This document shows, piece after piece, positions 18,768 to 28,292 of a stretch of 64,000 bases of DNA. This DNA is from Bacteroidetes bacterium HGW-Bacteroidetes-2 (lineage in GTDB: Bacteria; Bacteroidota; Bacteroidia; Flavobacteriales; Flavobacteriaceae), in the NCBI GenBank assembly GCA_002842575.1, contig PHDJ01000004.1, forward strand, positions 98,829 through 162,828, given 5' to 3'. The translations under genes were made by a program, and so were the position numbers. Within the stretch, counting starts at the first letter, position 1, and each line of letters starts with the position of its first letter. A model generated the notes under the pieces. It was not told the origin of the DNA, did not search any database, and saw nothing but the letters and a program-made list of their open reading frames with translations.

Positions 18768-19142
18768 TTATACATCCTCATAGCCACTTTTTATTACTGT
18801 AAGCAGCATTTTAAATCGTCCATTAGGCAATATTTGACTTGGTGAGTGAGCGGGAATTAATATGCCATCACCAGTTTTTAGGGTTTTGCTATTTCCGTCA
18901 ATTTCAATAACAGCAGTTCCGTCGATTATTTGAACATAGGAATCAAAATGCAATATTTTTTTGTTTAGACCTTCCCCTTTTTCAAAGGCCATTGCTAGTA
19001 TAGAGCCAGTGGCTTTTTTTAGGATTGATTTGCTTACCATACTGTCGTGCTCATATTCTATTAGTTCAACGATGATGTGGGCACTTCCTTTTTCAATTTC
19101 CCCACCATTAGCAGGTAATCGCTCTAGTTTTTGTGAGTCCAT
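18768..19142 (-). CDS. Cupin-domain protein
   Basis: A 124-residue protein with a single cupin fold: a segment around HDSMVSKSILKKATGSILAMAFEKGEGL, then HFDSYVQIIDGTAVIEIDG and GDGILIPAHSP, the second cupin motif. It may bind a metal and a small molecule, but the substrate cannot be read from sequence. Similar small cupins in Bacteroidota often lie near denitrification genes. It is transcribed toward the convergent terminator at 18702. Confidence 0.75.
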   Translation of the reverse strand: MDSQKLERLPANGGEIEKGSAHIIVELIEYEHDSMVSKSILKKATGSILAMAFEKGEGLNKKILHFDSYVQIIDGTAVIEIDGNSKTLKTGDGILIPAHSPSQILPNGRFKMLLTVIKSGYEDV

Positions 19143-19164
19143 GATTTTGTGTATTTGGGTATAA

Positions 19165-19815
19165 TTTCTAAGCTCAAAGGTACCTTACAAAAAAGGCAAC
19201 TTCATTACATCCTTTTTCTAAAATGTTACAGCATTCCCACGTTAGAGGCTTTTCAAAAAAAATCTATTTACATTTCTGTTCTGTTTTTAATAAATTGAAA
19301 ATAAATGTATTAACAAAAATTTTTTTCACTTTTTTAAAAACAACACATCAAAAAAATGATAGTTATTCTATTTAGGTTTTATCAATAATCCAGTCTTTTT
19401 CTCTTTTTTATACCAGCTATCAACAAAACGTTAATTAAAGAAATCAGCTGTCTGAAAACAGATTTTCAAGTAAAATAAGTGCTTTTACTCATCGTTTTTA
19501 TGAATTTTGCAAAACCAAATTACGATTTTAATAGAGAAGCCATTTTTTTGGCTTCTTTTTTATTTACTTTTATCAGACAACAATGTTTTAAATTAAAATA
19601 AAAAAATATAGCAAAGCAAAATAATTACTGAAGTTATCCTTGAAGGGAAAATCCAACAATCCAATATTTTTTTGTAAAGTATGAAACTACAATCAGGACA
19701 AATAGTTACAAAAAAAATACGTTCTTTACCTTTCCATACATTCTGTTTCTGTTATGCAAAAAAAATAACTAGCAGTATTAATTTCCTTTTTTCTTTCTAA
19801 TAAAAACAAACACAT
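19165..19815. other. 650-nt AT-rich intergenic region
   Basis: No coding frame with plausible start and codon use was found on either strand. The only clear structure is the terminator at 19535-19561, with no gene upstream of it on the plus strand. The rest should contain the promoters of the cupin gene (leftward) and of pncB (rightward). Confidence 0.5.
19535..19561 (+). terminator. Orphan rho-independent terminator
   Basis: AGAAGCC, an 8-nt loop and GGCTTCT are followed by a run of T, a textbook terminator. No open reading frame precedes it on the plus strand for 800 nt. A weak -7-like GAATTTTG lies about 25 nt upstream, so a very short transcript is conceivable. Confidence 0.65.
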
Positions 19816-21219
19816 ATGCATATATCAGGAATCTATACAGATCAATATCAATTAACTATGGGTCAGGCTTATTTTTTAAAAGGAGATGGCGAGAAAACTG
19901 CTGTTTTTGACTATTTTTTCAGAAAACTTCCTTTTAAGGGTGGATATGCTATATTTTCTGGATTGGAAGTGGTATTAAAAATACTAGAACATTTTCGATA
20001 TGACGACAGTGATATAGCATTTTTAAAACAACAAGGTTTTGATTCTAGATATATAGCTTATCTAAAAGATTTCCGTTTCAAAGGTTCTATATATAGCACT
20101 TTGGAAGGGGATATCATATTTCCTAATTGTCCAGTTTTAACGGTGGAAGCTACCATTATCGAGGCACAACTTATTGAAACTCTTTTGTTGAATATGTTGA
20201 ATTTTCAAACATTAATTGCCACTAAAGCAAGCAGGTCAAGGCAATCGGCAAGCAATCGTGTATTGATTGATTTTGGCATGCGCCGAGCACATGGTCCTGC
20301 TGCGCATTTTGCTAGCAGAGCAGCTTTTATAGGCGGTTTTAATGCTACAAGTAATGTCATGGCAGCAAAAGATTTTGATATTCCTGTTTCTGGTACTATG
20401 GCACATTCCTTTGTACAAAGCTTTGACGATGAGTTGGAGGCTTTTCGTTTTTTTGCAGAAGTAAGATCCCAAGATTGTATTCTACTTGTAGATACCTACA
20501 GCACCTTAAAAAGTGGCTTGCCTAATGCAATTATCGTTGCAAAACAAATGGAGTGTAAAGGACAAAAACTAAAGGGAATACGATTAGACAGTGGGGATTT
20601 AGCTTATCTGGCTAAACAAGCTCGAAAAATGCTGGACGAAGCTGGATTACAGTATGTACAAATTGCAGTTTCAAACCAATTAGATGAATTTGTTATTAAA
20701 AGTTTATTAGAACAAGATGCACCAATTGATATTTTTGGTGTAGGCACTAGTTTAGTAACCGGTAAACCAGATGCTGCTCTAGATGGGGTTTATAAATTAG
20801 CATTTGCATATGGAAAACCACGCATAAAACTTTCTGAAAATACTACAAAAATAACGCTTCCCTTCAAAAAACAGGTTCATCGCCTATATGATAGTAATCA
20901 CAAAATGCTAGGTGCAGATCTTATAACCCTTTGGGAAGAAAAGGAAATTTCTGAGATGTACCATCCAGTAGATTCTAAAAAAAATATTGCCTTTAACAAC
21001 TGCAAAGCGGAAGAATTACTTCAGTTGGTAATGAAAAATGGGAAACGTACATCACCACCTAAATCGGTTGCAGATATTGCATCTTATAGTTCAAAAAGAC
21101 TGAACATGCTGCCCGAAGAATACAAAAGATTTGATAACCCTCATATATATAAAGTAGGATTGAGTAAATTGCTACATGAAAAACGAGAAGAATTAATGGC
21201 TAGTTATAAAATGGTTTAA
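19816..21219 (+). CDS. pncB: Nicotinate phosphoribosyltransferase
   Basis: Converts nicotinate and PRPP to nicotinate mononucleotide in NAD salvage. The 467-residue protein shows family segments such as YTDQYQLTMGQAYF at the N-terminus, FGMRRAHGPAA, the conserved GTMAHSFVQSF with the His, and KLDSGDLAYL-like GIRLDSGDLAYL. It ends 3 nt before the nicotinamidase gene, so the two form a nicotinamide-to-NaMN salvage operon. Confidence 0.92.
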   Translation: MHISGIYTDQYQLTMGQAYFLKGDGEKTAVFDYFFRKLPFKGGYAIFSGLEVVLKILEHFRYDDSDIAFLKQQGFDSRYIAYLKDFRFKGSIYSTLEGDIIFPNCPVLTVEATIIEAQLIETLLLNMLNFQTLIATKASRSRQSASNRVLIDFGMRRAHGPAAHFASRAAFIGGFNATSNVMAAKDFDIPVSGTMAHSFVQSFDDELEAFRFFAEVRSQDCILLVDTYSTLKSGLPNAIIVAKQMECKGQKLKGIRLDSGDLAYLAKQARKMLDEAGLQYVQIAVSNQLDEFVIKSLLEQDAPIDIFGVGTSLVTGKPDAALDGVYKLAFAYGKPRIKLSENTTKITLPFKKQVHRLYDSNHKMLGADLITLWEEKEISEMYHPVDSKKNIAFNNCKAEELLQLVMKNGKRTSPPKSVADIASYSSKRLNMLPEEYKRFDNPHIYKVGLSKLLHEKREELMASYKMV

Positions 21220-21222
21220 AAA

Positions 21223-21813
21223 ATGAAAACGCTAGTTATAGTTGATGTACAAAATGATTTTATCCCTGGAGGTTCCTTAGCTATACCAAATGGAGATACT
21301 GTAATAAAAGTTATAAATACCATACTGCCCAATTTTGACTTGGTGGTAGCAACCCAAGATTGGCATCCTCAAAATCATACAAGTTTTGCTTCTAATCATA
21401 AAGATAAACATGTTTTTGAAAAAATACGTTTAAACGGAATGGAACAAGTACTTTGGCCAGATCATTGCGTGCAAGGAACTTTTGGAGCAGATTTTCCTGC
21501 ATCTTTAAATATGAAATCTGTAGCCGCTATTTTCAGAAAAGGAATGGATAAAAACATAGATAGTTACAGTGGTTTTTATGATAACAACCACAAACAAACT
21601 ACAGGTCTTTCGGGATATCTAAAACAGAAAGGTGCAAAAGACCTCTATTTTTGTGGATTGGCAGCTGATATTTGTGTGTATTACACCCTGCAAGACGCTT
21701 TAAATGAGGATTTTAATACAACCTTACTTCTAGACGCAACAAAACCTTTAGATCAAAAAAAATTTTTAAAACAGAAGCAAAACTTTGCAGCACAAGGCAT
21801 TTTCGTTCAATAA
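21223..21813 (+). CDS. pncA: Nicotinamidase
   Basis: Hydrolyses nicotinamide to nicotinate, feeding PncB. The 196-residue isochorismatase-fold protein has the catalytic Asp in VDVQNDF, the metal site around QDWHPQNHTSF, and the catalytic Cys in GLAADICVYYT. It follows pncB directly on the same strand. Confidence 0.92.
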   Translation: MKTLVIVDVQNDFIPGGSLAIPNGDTVIKVINTILPNFDLVVATQDWHPQNHTSFASNHKDKHVFEKIRLNGMEQVLWPDHCVQGTFGADFPASLNMKSVAAIFRKGMDKNIDSYSGFYDNNHKQTTGLSGYLKQKGAKDLYFCGLAADICVYYTLQDALNEDFNTTLLLDATKPLDQKKFLKQKQNFAAQGIFVQ

Positions 21814-21882
21814 TGGAGGATGTATTAAAAAAGCTCAGTTTTTTTTGAATTATACAAAAACCTAAATTCTACTAATTCCACA

Positions 21883-22539
21883 TTAGTTCGATAATTTACA
21901 ACCAAAACACAAATCGCCTGCATCCCCTAATCCAGGAACGATATAGCCGTGTTTATTTAGGGTGTCGTCAATGGCAGCAATCCATAAACAAATAGTATTA
22001 GGTAAACTTTTTTGTAATAAATCAATACCCGGTTTTGAACCGATAACCGAAACTAAATGAATGCACTTTGGTGTTCCCATGGGTTTCAGAGCTTCTAAAA
22101 CATTTAGAAACGTTCGTCCTGTTGCTAGCATTGGGTCAGCCACAATTAACGTTTTTCCTTCTAAATTAGGGGTGGCAAGATATTCTACCTTTATTTCAAA
22201 TTCAGTTTCAGAGGTGTGGTGGCGATAAGCAGAAATAAAAGAATTTTCAGCACTATCAAAAACGTTCAACAAACCAGTATGCAAAGGCAATCCTGCTCTT
22301 AAAATGGAACAAATTACCAAAGAATCTTCTGGCATTTCTACAAGAGCATTTTCCAAAGGTGTGGCGATATTTTTTGTTTTATATGCTAACGATTTACTAA
22401 GCTCATAGCCAAGTATTTCGCCAATACGCTCTACATTTTTCCGAAAACGCATGCTGTCTTTTTGAATGTTCACGTCCCGAAGTTGTGCAATAAAGGAGTT
22501 TACAATGCTGTTTTGCTCTTGAAGGTTTACTAGGTGCAT
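21883..22539 (-). CDS. upp: Uracil phosphoribosyltransferase
   Basis: Makes UMP from uracil and PRPP in pyrimidine salvage. The 218-residue protein has the PRPP-binding segment ADPMLATGRTFL, the SILRAGLPLHTG motif and the C-terminal PGLGDAGDLCFG typical of Upp. Length is slightly above the usual 208. It is transcribed toward pncA, and sits downstream of the nirK-linked genes on the same strand, with a 104-nt gap. Confidence 0.9.
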   Translation of the reverse strand: MHLVNLQEQNSIVNSFIAQLRDVNIQKDSMRFRKNVERIGEILGYELSKSLAYKTKNIATPLENALVEMPEDSLVICSILRAGLPLHTGLLNVFDSAENSFISAYRHHTSETEFEIKVEYLATPNLEGKTLIVADPMLATGRTFLNVLEALKPMGTPKCIHLVSVIGSKPGIDLLQKSLPNTICLWIAAIDDTLNKHGYIVPGLGDAGDLCFGCKLSN

Positions 22540-22643
22540 TTTTTTGATTTTTTATAAAATTACGTAGTTTTCTGATGTTTATGCATGCAATACTAAGAAA
22601 TCATATCCATTTTTTATGACCTTTGCCTTTTTATCTAATACGA

Positions 22644-23057
22644 TTATTCAAAATACGTGCTGTAAGTTTCCAGATATTCCAAAACTTCCTTTAAGGTGCT
22701 TTTATGGTTGATGATGGCATGCATTCGGTATGTAAAACCAACTTGGTATTTTTGTAGATATACTCTTGGCATGCCTTCCATAGTACAGTGTTTAAGAAGG
22801 TTTTCTAGCTCTGCTTTTAATGCAGATCTTACTTCTTCGGCCTCAAACTTGTCTGCGTTTAAAGCGGCTTGTGTGATGACCACCATTTTATGAATACTTT
22901 CTGTTGTTTCTTTATTGGCTTTCCATTTTTTGCCATTATTTAAAGGAATTTCTGTATTTGTGGCTGAAGAAATCCCGTCAACGGCAATATTTTTTTTTGG
23001 AACAGTAGAAATTGAAATAGACACAATAAGAAAAAATAGCAATATATAATTTGTCAT
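22644..23057 (-). CDS. Small secreted protein, paralog of the lipoprotein at 15724
   Basis: A 137-residue protein with an N-terminal signal peptide or anchor and no lipobox Cys. The mature part matches the protein at 15724-16176: W-x-AN-x-ETT-x-I near residue 42, an acidic/Leu helix, CTM-x-G, and a C-terminal Y-STYF. The function is unknown. Its start overlaps the stop of the preceding membrane-protein gene by 4 nt, so it belongs to the nirK-linked set. Confidence 0.75.
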   Translation of the reverse strand: MTNYILLFFLIVSISISTVPKKNIAVDGISSATNTEIPLNNGKKWKANKETTESIHKMVVITQAALNADKFEAEEVRSALKAELENLLKHCTMEGMPRVYLQKYQVGFTYRMHAIINHKSTLKEVLEYLETYSTYFE

Positions 23058-24274
23058 AGTGTTTTAGTTTTTTTCCATTGGTATAAAATTAAAACAAAAA
23101 TTGCGATTGGAAAAAGTAAACTTGCAATAATCAAATAGAAATAATAGTTTTCGGACAAAGGCAAATCCAACCAAATGGCGCTGCCCTTATAAAACAATAG
23201 TGTTTCGGTGCTTAAAAAAGCAAGTAAGTAAAAGTAAAATAGTGTTTTTGGCAAGACAAGCAACCCCATTTGTTTTAAAAATGCAAAAATACTTATAGTT
23301 ACAACACCCAAAAATACCAAATGCAAATAGCCGATTACAAAATCTAAAGTGTGGTACGCTAACATAGTAAAATATGGAATGGCAGAGAGCAATTGCATAT
23401 CTATTTTTAAAGCTAAAAGTACACCCACCCAAACGAGCATTATGGATACTCCGGGAATTAATTGTTTAGAAAACAAATTCCAAAAAGGAAGTAGCCAAAA
23501 AAAGATTTTAAAAAAAAGAAGTGTTTGTAAAATGGCTCCTAAGGCAGCTAAAAAATAAACTACAGAAGAGGGTTTTAGCCAGAGTGTAGAAAGGAAATAA
23601 GTAAGCAATACACTAATTAATATAAGCCAAAGCCATTGTTTTTGAAGTTTTATTGGGACAAAAAAACCAAATTTTTCCAGAAAGAAAAACAACACACCCA
23701 ATAAGCCGATAATAAACCAACCATTATACTGAAAGTGCAAATAAAAATAAATGGCGAGTTTATACCAAATGGAAGTACTTCCTAATGAGGTCATAATTGC
23801 TCCTAATGCCCAAGGGCCAATGCTGGAAAAGAGCATAAAAAAGATAGAAGATTTTGCTAATTTATAAGAAAATAATTCTTTGGTTTCTAAAGGTGTTTTT
23901 TTTAGAAAAAGCCAAGCAAAAAAGTAACTTGAAACCAAAAATAAAGTAGAAAATACAATTGAAAAAGCAGCATATCCATGAAAAGGAAAACTAACCAACA
24001 TGCCAATAATAGTAATTTGAGTAAACCAAAAGATGCTTTTATATTGTTTTGCTACTTTTTTATTTTCTAAATAAAGTTTGTACAATAACGAAGTAAGTGC
24101 CACATACACCCAACCAAGCAAAGCTATATGTGAATGGGTATGGACTAAAAACCGATAGGTTGCTGAAATGTCCACCAATACAAATAATCGAAGCAAGCAG
24201 CCTAAAAAAGCTACTAAAAAAAAGTAAAATAAAGCAATGCGGATATGCGTTTGAAGATTCATTTTCATTAGCAA
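23054..24274 (-). CDS. Polytopic membrane protein with His motifs, NnrS- or heme-oxidase-like
   Basis: A 406-residue protein with about 11-12 membrane helices. The segment HTHSHIALLGWVY near residue 44 and further His residues in helices recall heme-copper oxidase subunit I and NnrS-type proteins found next to nitrite and nitric oxide reductase genes. I do not see the full set of oxidase His ligands, so catalytic activity is doubtful. Alternative Met codons at residues 3 and 5 are equally possible starts. It overlaps the next gene by 4 nt. Confidence 0.6.
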   Translation of the reverse strand: MLMKMNLQTHIRIALFYFFLVAFLGCLLRLFVLVDISATYRFLVHTHSHIALLGWVYVALTSLLYKLYLENKKVAKQYKSIFWFTQITIIGMLVSFPFHGYAAFSIVFSTLFLVSSYFFAWLFLKKTPLETKELFSYKLAKSSIFFMLFSSIGPWALGAIMTSLGSTSIWYKLAIYFYLHFQYNGWFIIGLLGVLFFFLEKFGFFVPIKLQKQWLWLILISVLLTYFLSTLWLKPSSVVYFLAALGAILQTLLFFKIFFWLLPFWNLFSKQLIPGVSIMLVWVGVLLALKIDMQLLSAIPYFTMLAYHTLDFVIGYLHLVFLGVVTISIFAFLKQMGLLVLPKTLFYFYLLAFLSTETLLFYKGSAIWLDLPLSENYYFYLIIASLLFPIAIFVLILYQWKKTKTL

Positions 24275-24304
24275 AGGACGTACACTAAGTTTTTTTTTGG
24301 CTTA

Positions 24305-24619
24305 TTATTTAGTAAGTAGTTTGGTGATTTTCGCAGTAATGCCATCAGAATACATGCCAAAACCATTTACAACAACTCCTTTTACTTGGTGTTTTTCAGA
24401 AGAAATAGCCATGACAATCATTTCATCTCCTGGGTCGGTCATACCTTCAAATCGGTATAATTCATCAATCTCAAATTCCTCTGGCGAAAGTGATAAAGAG
24501 GGTTGCTTGCAAATTAAGCATTCTTTTTCTGTCCATAAAGAAAAATTGGTGGTATATCCTCTTTTTTGTAGGTCGTTTACAGCTTCGGTTACGGTCTCGT
24601 AGGATCTTGGAATGCTCAT
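24305..24619 (-). CDS. Conserved hypothetical protein
   Basis: A 104-residue soluble protein with a pattern frequently seen in Bacteroidota: YETVTEAVNDLQKRGYTTNF, an EFEIDELYRFEGMTDPGDE acidic segment, and VKGVVVNGFGMYSD. The family is sometimes labelled as a phosphoribosylpyrophosphate synthetase, but it is far too short for that enzyme and I would not use the name. It sits in the nirK-linked cluster between a membrane protein and a hemerythrin gene. Confidence 0.7.
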   Translation of the reverse strand: MSIPRSYETVTEAVNDLQKRGYTTNFSLWTEKECLICKQPSLSLSPEEFEIDELYRFEGMTDPGDEMIVMAISSEKHQVKGVVVNGFGMYSDGITAKITKLLTK

Positions 24620-24674
24620 TTTTTTATTTTTTAAAGCTGATATTTATGGAAAGTATGAATTGAAAGGTACAATT

Positions 24675-25133
24675 TTAAATCCAAAATTCATCTTCCCAAA
24701 TACCATAACCTTCAGAATCCTTACGGGCTGCTTGTAGAATTTGAATTTCTTTTTCGTTTGCAATTTCCTGAATGGCATTAAAAAGAACGCGCTCTTCAAA
24801 GCGAATATGATTATTTAAAAGGGTCTCTATCTGTGAAAGTGTATCGGATATTGCATCTTCTTTTTCAAATAAAAACTGTAGTTGTTTATGTTCTTTCAGC
24901 ACTTGTTGTACTAATGGGTTGTCGTTTCCTAAAATGGGGAAAACAAATTTTTCTTCTGTTGCAAAATGAGGAATGAGGTGGTTAGCCCAAAACCAATCTG
25001 TGTATTTTTTAATTCGTTCTGGATCAATTCTAATTGAAAAGCCTTTTTTTATTTTCCAGCTTAGCAGCAGTCCATGGTGGTGGTCTTTGCTCCAGGGTTG
25101 TAGAGCTACAAGTCTTTTGATGGGTTTTGTCAT
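24675..25133 (-). CDS. Hemerythrin-domain protein
   Basis: A 152-residue four-helix HHE-type protein expected to hold a di-iron site: HHHGLL near residue 20, HLIPHFATEEKFVFP near 50-65, KEHKQL near 78, and NNHIRFEERVLF near 107-118 supply the His and Glu ligands. Such proteins bind O2 or NO or repair iron centres. It starts immediately after the Sco stop codon (overlap-free, adjacent) in the nirK operon. Confidence 0.82.
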   Translation of the reverse strand: MTKPIKRLVALQPWSKDHHHGLLLSWKIKKGFSIRIDPERIKKYTDWFWANHLIPHFATEEKFVFPILGNDNPLVQQVLKEHKQLQFLFEKEDAISDTLSQIETLLNNHIRFEERVLFNAIQEIANEKEIQILQAARKDSEGYGIWEDEFWI

Positions 25134-25760
25134 TTAATTGCTTAATTTTTTAATTACAGCCACAGTTTCTTCATTGTCCACACCTAATCCTTCCTGCTGG
25201 TGGCGTAATACACCATGTTCATCAAAAACACTGATAATGTTGGAGTGAGAAAAATCGATTGGAGATATTTGATTGTATTTTACAGCCAATACATTAGCAA
25301 AATCTCTTACAGTTTCCTCTGTACCTTGTAAAAAAATCCAATAATCTTCAGTCATTTTGTTTTCTTTGCTGAAAAGTTTTAACCGCTCTGGGGTGTCTGT
25401 AACTGGGTCAATGCTAACTAAAAGATAAAATATATTTTTATTGTTTTTTCTACCTACCTTTTTATCAATATTACGCATGTCAGCAACTAACCTAGGGCAA
25501 GCTGCTTTACAAGAAGTATAAATCATTACAGCCACTAAAATATTTCCGTTAAGGTCTTTTAATTCAATAGTTTTTCCGTCTTGGGTATTCCATTGTGCTG
25601 GAAGATGATAGATGGACATTTCGTCAATTTCATCAAGATTGACCACTTTAGAAGTATGGGTTTTTAAAGAGGTGTTTATTTCATTTTCTTTTTGTGCACA
25701 CGAGACAAACAAAAGGAGAAAAAGATAACATAGCGAAAAGATATTTTTAGTTTTTTTCAT
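25134..25760 (-). CDS. SCO1/SenC family copper chaperone lipoprotein
   Basis: Sco proteins deliver copper to CuA-type centres. The 208-residue protein has a lipoprotein signal peptide (FVSC near residue 21), a thioredoxin-like fold, the copper-binding CKAAC motif in MIYTSCKAACP and the His in the DFSHSN segment. In this context it could serve NosZ or NirK maturation; no CuA oxidase gene is in the window. It follows nirV by 31 nt. Confidence 0.88.
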   Translation of the reverse strand: MKKTKNIFSLCYLFLLLFVSCAQKENEINTSLKTHTSKVVNLDEIDEMSIYHLPAQWNTQDGKTIELKDLNGNILVAVMIYTSCKAACPRLVADMRNIDKKVGRKNNKNIFYLLVSIDPVTDTPERLKLFSKENKMTEDYWIFLQGTEETVRDFANVLAVKYNQISPIDFSHSNIISVFDEHGVLRHQQEGLGVDNEETVAVIKKLSN

Positions 25761-25791
25761 TTCATTTTTTATTAAAAAAAGTAATTAGAAA

Positions 25792-26556
25792 TTATCCTTT
25801 TTCTTTCAGGTCTTGAGCACATCTAAAACCAAGACTATTAATAGAAAAATTTGCTTGGATACTGCTTCTAAAAGCATAACGCATAAAAGCAGCATAATTC
25901 ATTAAATCATCAGCCCCCAAAGCACTTGCGCCGCAAAAAAGATTGGTATTATTTTTATCTCTATTTTCTCCTGAAATCATTATAGAATTAAAATCCAGAG
26001 TCCATTCCCAAACCATATTGTGCAAATCATAAATTCCCCAATAATTAGCTTTTGAAATTCCTACTTCCTTTTTGTAAGTGTTTGGGGTTTCATAGCCACT
26101 TAATATTTCTCGAGTAAATGCTTCGTTTTTTCTGGCATCTATTTCTGTTTGGCTTGCCATTGCGGCAAATTCCCATTCATTTACTGTGGGTAAACGTTTA
26201 CCCACACATTCGCAATACGCTTTTGCGGCAAACCAAGAGATTTGTGTTACAGGGCTATTTTGTAATTCTTTTGGGAAATTTGTATCTGACGGCCATTTCT
26301 CTAAATAATTTTCACCAGCAAATATTTTTTTTACCTTATTGCGTTGCCATTTTGGGTATTTGTTTATGAAAGATAAAAACTCCTGATGCGTTACTGGGGT
26401 CTTATCTAGAAAAAATGGGTCTATAGAAATGGGTTTTTTATTTACAGAGCCATATAATGGAACAAATTTACCACCTGCCACATAAGCCATGTTGTCGTTT
26501 TGCCCTTTTACAAAAAGGATATAGAATATTAGGACGGTGGTACAAAGTATTTTCAT
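25792..26556 (-). CDS. nirV: NirV-like formylglycine-generating-enzyme-fold protein
   Basis: A 254-residue exported protein with the SUMF1/FGE fold: [14 protein letters not shown] after the signal peptide, [28 protein letters not shown], and the C-terminal [20 protein letters not shown] gene of this fold directly after nirK is known as nirV in several denitrifiers; its function is not settled. The start overlaps the nirK stop by 4 nt, which shows tight coupling. Confidence 0.8.
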   Translation of the reverse strand: MKILCTTVLIFYILFVKGQNDNMAYVAGGKFVPLYGSVNKKPISIDPFFLDKTPVTHQEFLSFINKYPKWQRNKVKKIFAGENYLEKWPSDTNFPKELQNSPVTQISWFAAKAYCECVGKRLPTVNEWEFAAMASQTEIDARKNEAFTREILSGYETPNTYKKEVGISKANYWGIYDLHNMVWEWTLDFNSIMISGENRDKNNTNLFCGASALGADDLMNYAAFMRYAFRSSIQANFSINSLGFRCAQDLKEKG

Positions 26557-28013
26557 TCGTTATTTCTTATTTTTTTAACTTGTTCAGCGGAGACTTCAGT
26601 GCCATTATTTCCCCAACTATTGTAAACATAGGTTAGAATACTAGCTGTTTCTGCATCGTTAAACTGCTGTGCGGGCATAACACTATTATAGATGTTACCA
26701 TTAACGGTTACTTCACCGCTTAATCCTTTAAGAACTACCCGTATAGCTCTATCAACATCTTTATTTAAATAATCTGATTTTGCTAAAGGAGGAAAAGCAT
26801 TTGCTATTCCTTTTCCATCCTGTAAGTGACAGGCAGCGCAGGTAGCATTAAATAAATTTTTACCAAAAACCATTTTTTCAGCTTTGGTTAAGCTTACCCC
26901 AGAATCTGTATCTACAGTCTTTCCATCTATATCTAAATTTTGAATAACACTGCCTTCTGGCTGGTATATGCCTTCTGTAATTTCACCAGCAAAAACCTTG
27001 TTATTTTTATTTCCAGAAACACTAAGTACACCTAAAGCACCTTTGTTAAAGGCTCTAAAAATAGAGTGATCTACAAGAATTAATTGAGAAGGCGATTCCA
27101 CTTTAAATTCTACTACCGAAGCTCCTCCTGCAGCAATAAGAGTGGTTTGAATGTTTTCAGAAACGGTGGTGCCTCCATCTACAAATACTTTATCAAATAT
27201 TTCGCCAATTACGTGAAAAGAGGATACTAAATTAGGCCCTCCATTACCTACAAAAAGACGAACAGTTTCGCCTACTTCGGCATGTAATTTATTGTCGCCT
27301 GTTAGCCCACCGACTTTTCCATTAAAAAGCACATAATCAGGATTTTCATCAATGGCTTTTTGCATATCAAAAGGTTGCTCACCGGGTTCACCATATTTTC
27401 CTTTGGTATAAAAATCGCCTTGCATAACATAAAATTCTTTATCTACAGGAGGTAATCCACCTTTTGGTTCTACTAAAATAAGCCCATACATGCCATTAGC
27501 AATATGCATACCCACAGGTGCTGTGGCACAATGGTACACATATAATCCTGGGTTTAGCAGTTTAAAAGAAAAGGTTTTTTGGTGTCCAGGAGCAACAAAA
27601 GAAGCCTCAGCACCACCTCCTTGACCAGTAACGGCATGTAAATCGATGTTGTGTGGTAATCTGTTATTTGGGTGGTTTTTAAGAGTAAATTCTACTTCAT
27701 CACCCACTCTTCCACGAATAAATGAGCCGGGAACTGTCCCGCCAAACGTCCAGAATACATAAGTAACTCCATTGGCTATTTCAGATTCCCTCTCAAGAAT
27801 CTCCATACTAATAATTAATTTTTTTGCAGAACGATTGCCTATAGGTTTTGGTACATTGGGAGGAGAAGTAAGTTCAGCAACTAAACTTCCATATGCTTTT
27901 ATGTCTTCTGAAGCTATTGTCTTTTCTTTAGTTTTTTCACATGATAGGTTTCCAATTGAAACAACGAGAAGAAGAGCTATTAATTGAAGTAATTTTGAGG
28001 AATTAGTTTTCAT
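26553..28013 (-). CDS. nirK: Copper nitrite reductase NirK fused to cytochrome c
   Basis: Reduces nitrite to NO in the periplasm. The 486-residue protein has a lipoprotein signal (LSC near residue 25), two cupredoxin domains (about 60-370) with type 1 and type 2 copper ligands in [24 protein letters not shown] and FHVIGEIFD, and a C-terminal cytochrome c domain with CAACH at residues 392-396. The fused cytochrome probably feeds electrons to the type 1 site. It leads an operon with nirV, sco and hemerythrin genes under an Fnr-type box. Confidence 0.93.
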   Translation of the reverse strand: MKTNSSKLLQLIALLLVVSIGNLSCEKTKEKTIASEDIKAYGSLVAELTSPPNVPKPIGNRSAKKLIISMEILERESEIANGVTYVFWTFGGTVPGSFIRGRVGDEVEFTLKNHPNNRLPHNIDLHAVTGQGGGAEASFVAPGHQKTFSFKLLNPGLYVYHCATAPVGMHIANGMYGLILVEPKGGLPPVDKEFYVMQGDFYTKGKYGEPGEQPFDMQKAIDENPDYVLFNGKVGGLTGDNKLHAEVGETVRLFVGNGGPNLVSSFHVIGEIFDKVFVDGGTTVSENIQTTLIAAGGASVVEFKVESPSQLILVDHSIFRAFNKGALGVLSVSGNKNNKVFAGEITEGIYQPEGSVIQNLDIDGKTVDTDSGVSLTKAEKMVFGKNLFNATCAACHLQDGKGIANAFPPLAKSDYLNKDVDRAIRVVLKGLSGEVTVNGNIYNSVMPAQQFNDAETASILTYVYNSWGNNGTEVSAEQVKKIRNNE

Positions 28014-28178
28014 AGTTTGGTTGTTTAAATGTATAAGGGAAATTTAAAAAGAATAGTTTAAGCCTTTCAAATATAGTTATTTGTGTTTGATTTTTTAAAA
28101 AAAAACTTTTAACCTATTTATTCACATAAACTTTGTTTTCTAACCTAGAGAAGAGGTATAAAGTCATTTTTACAAGTT

Positions 28179-28224
28179 TAAAGATAACGTATGTATTTTG
28201 ATTAGGTTATGATTGCAGTCATAT
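28179..28224 (-). promoter_or_regulatory. Fnr-type box and promoter of nirK
   Basis: TTATGATTGCAGTCATAT (28207-28224) is an ATGAY-N4-RTCAT palindrome. On the minus strand TATCTTTA (28179-28186) is a 7-of-8 -7 element starting 29.5 bp from the palindrome centre. Transcription would begin near 28173, giving nirK a leader of about 160 nt. This lies in the 279-nt gap between norB and nirK. Confidence 0.7.
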
Positions 28225-28292
28225 AGAGCTTTAAAGACAACAGCAATTAATTTGCTAATGCAATCCTCAACAAATTTAGTATAAAGGAAGAG

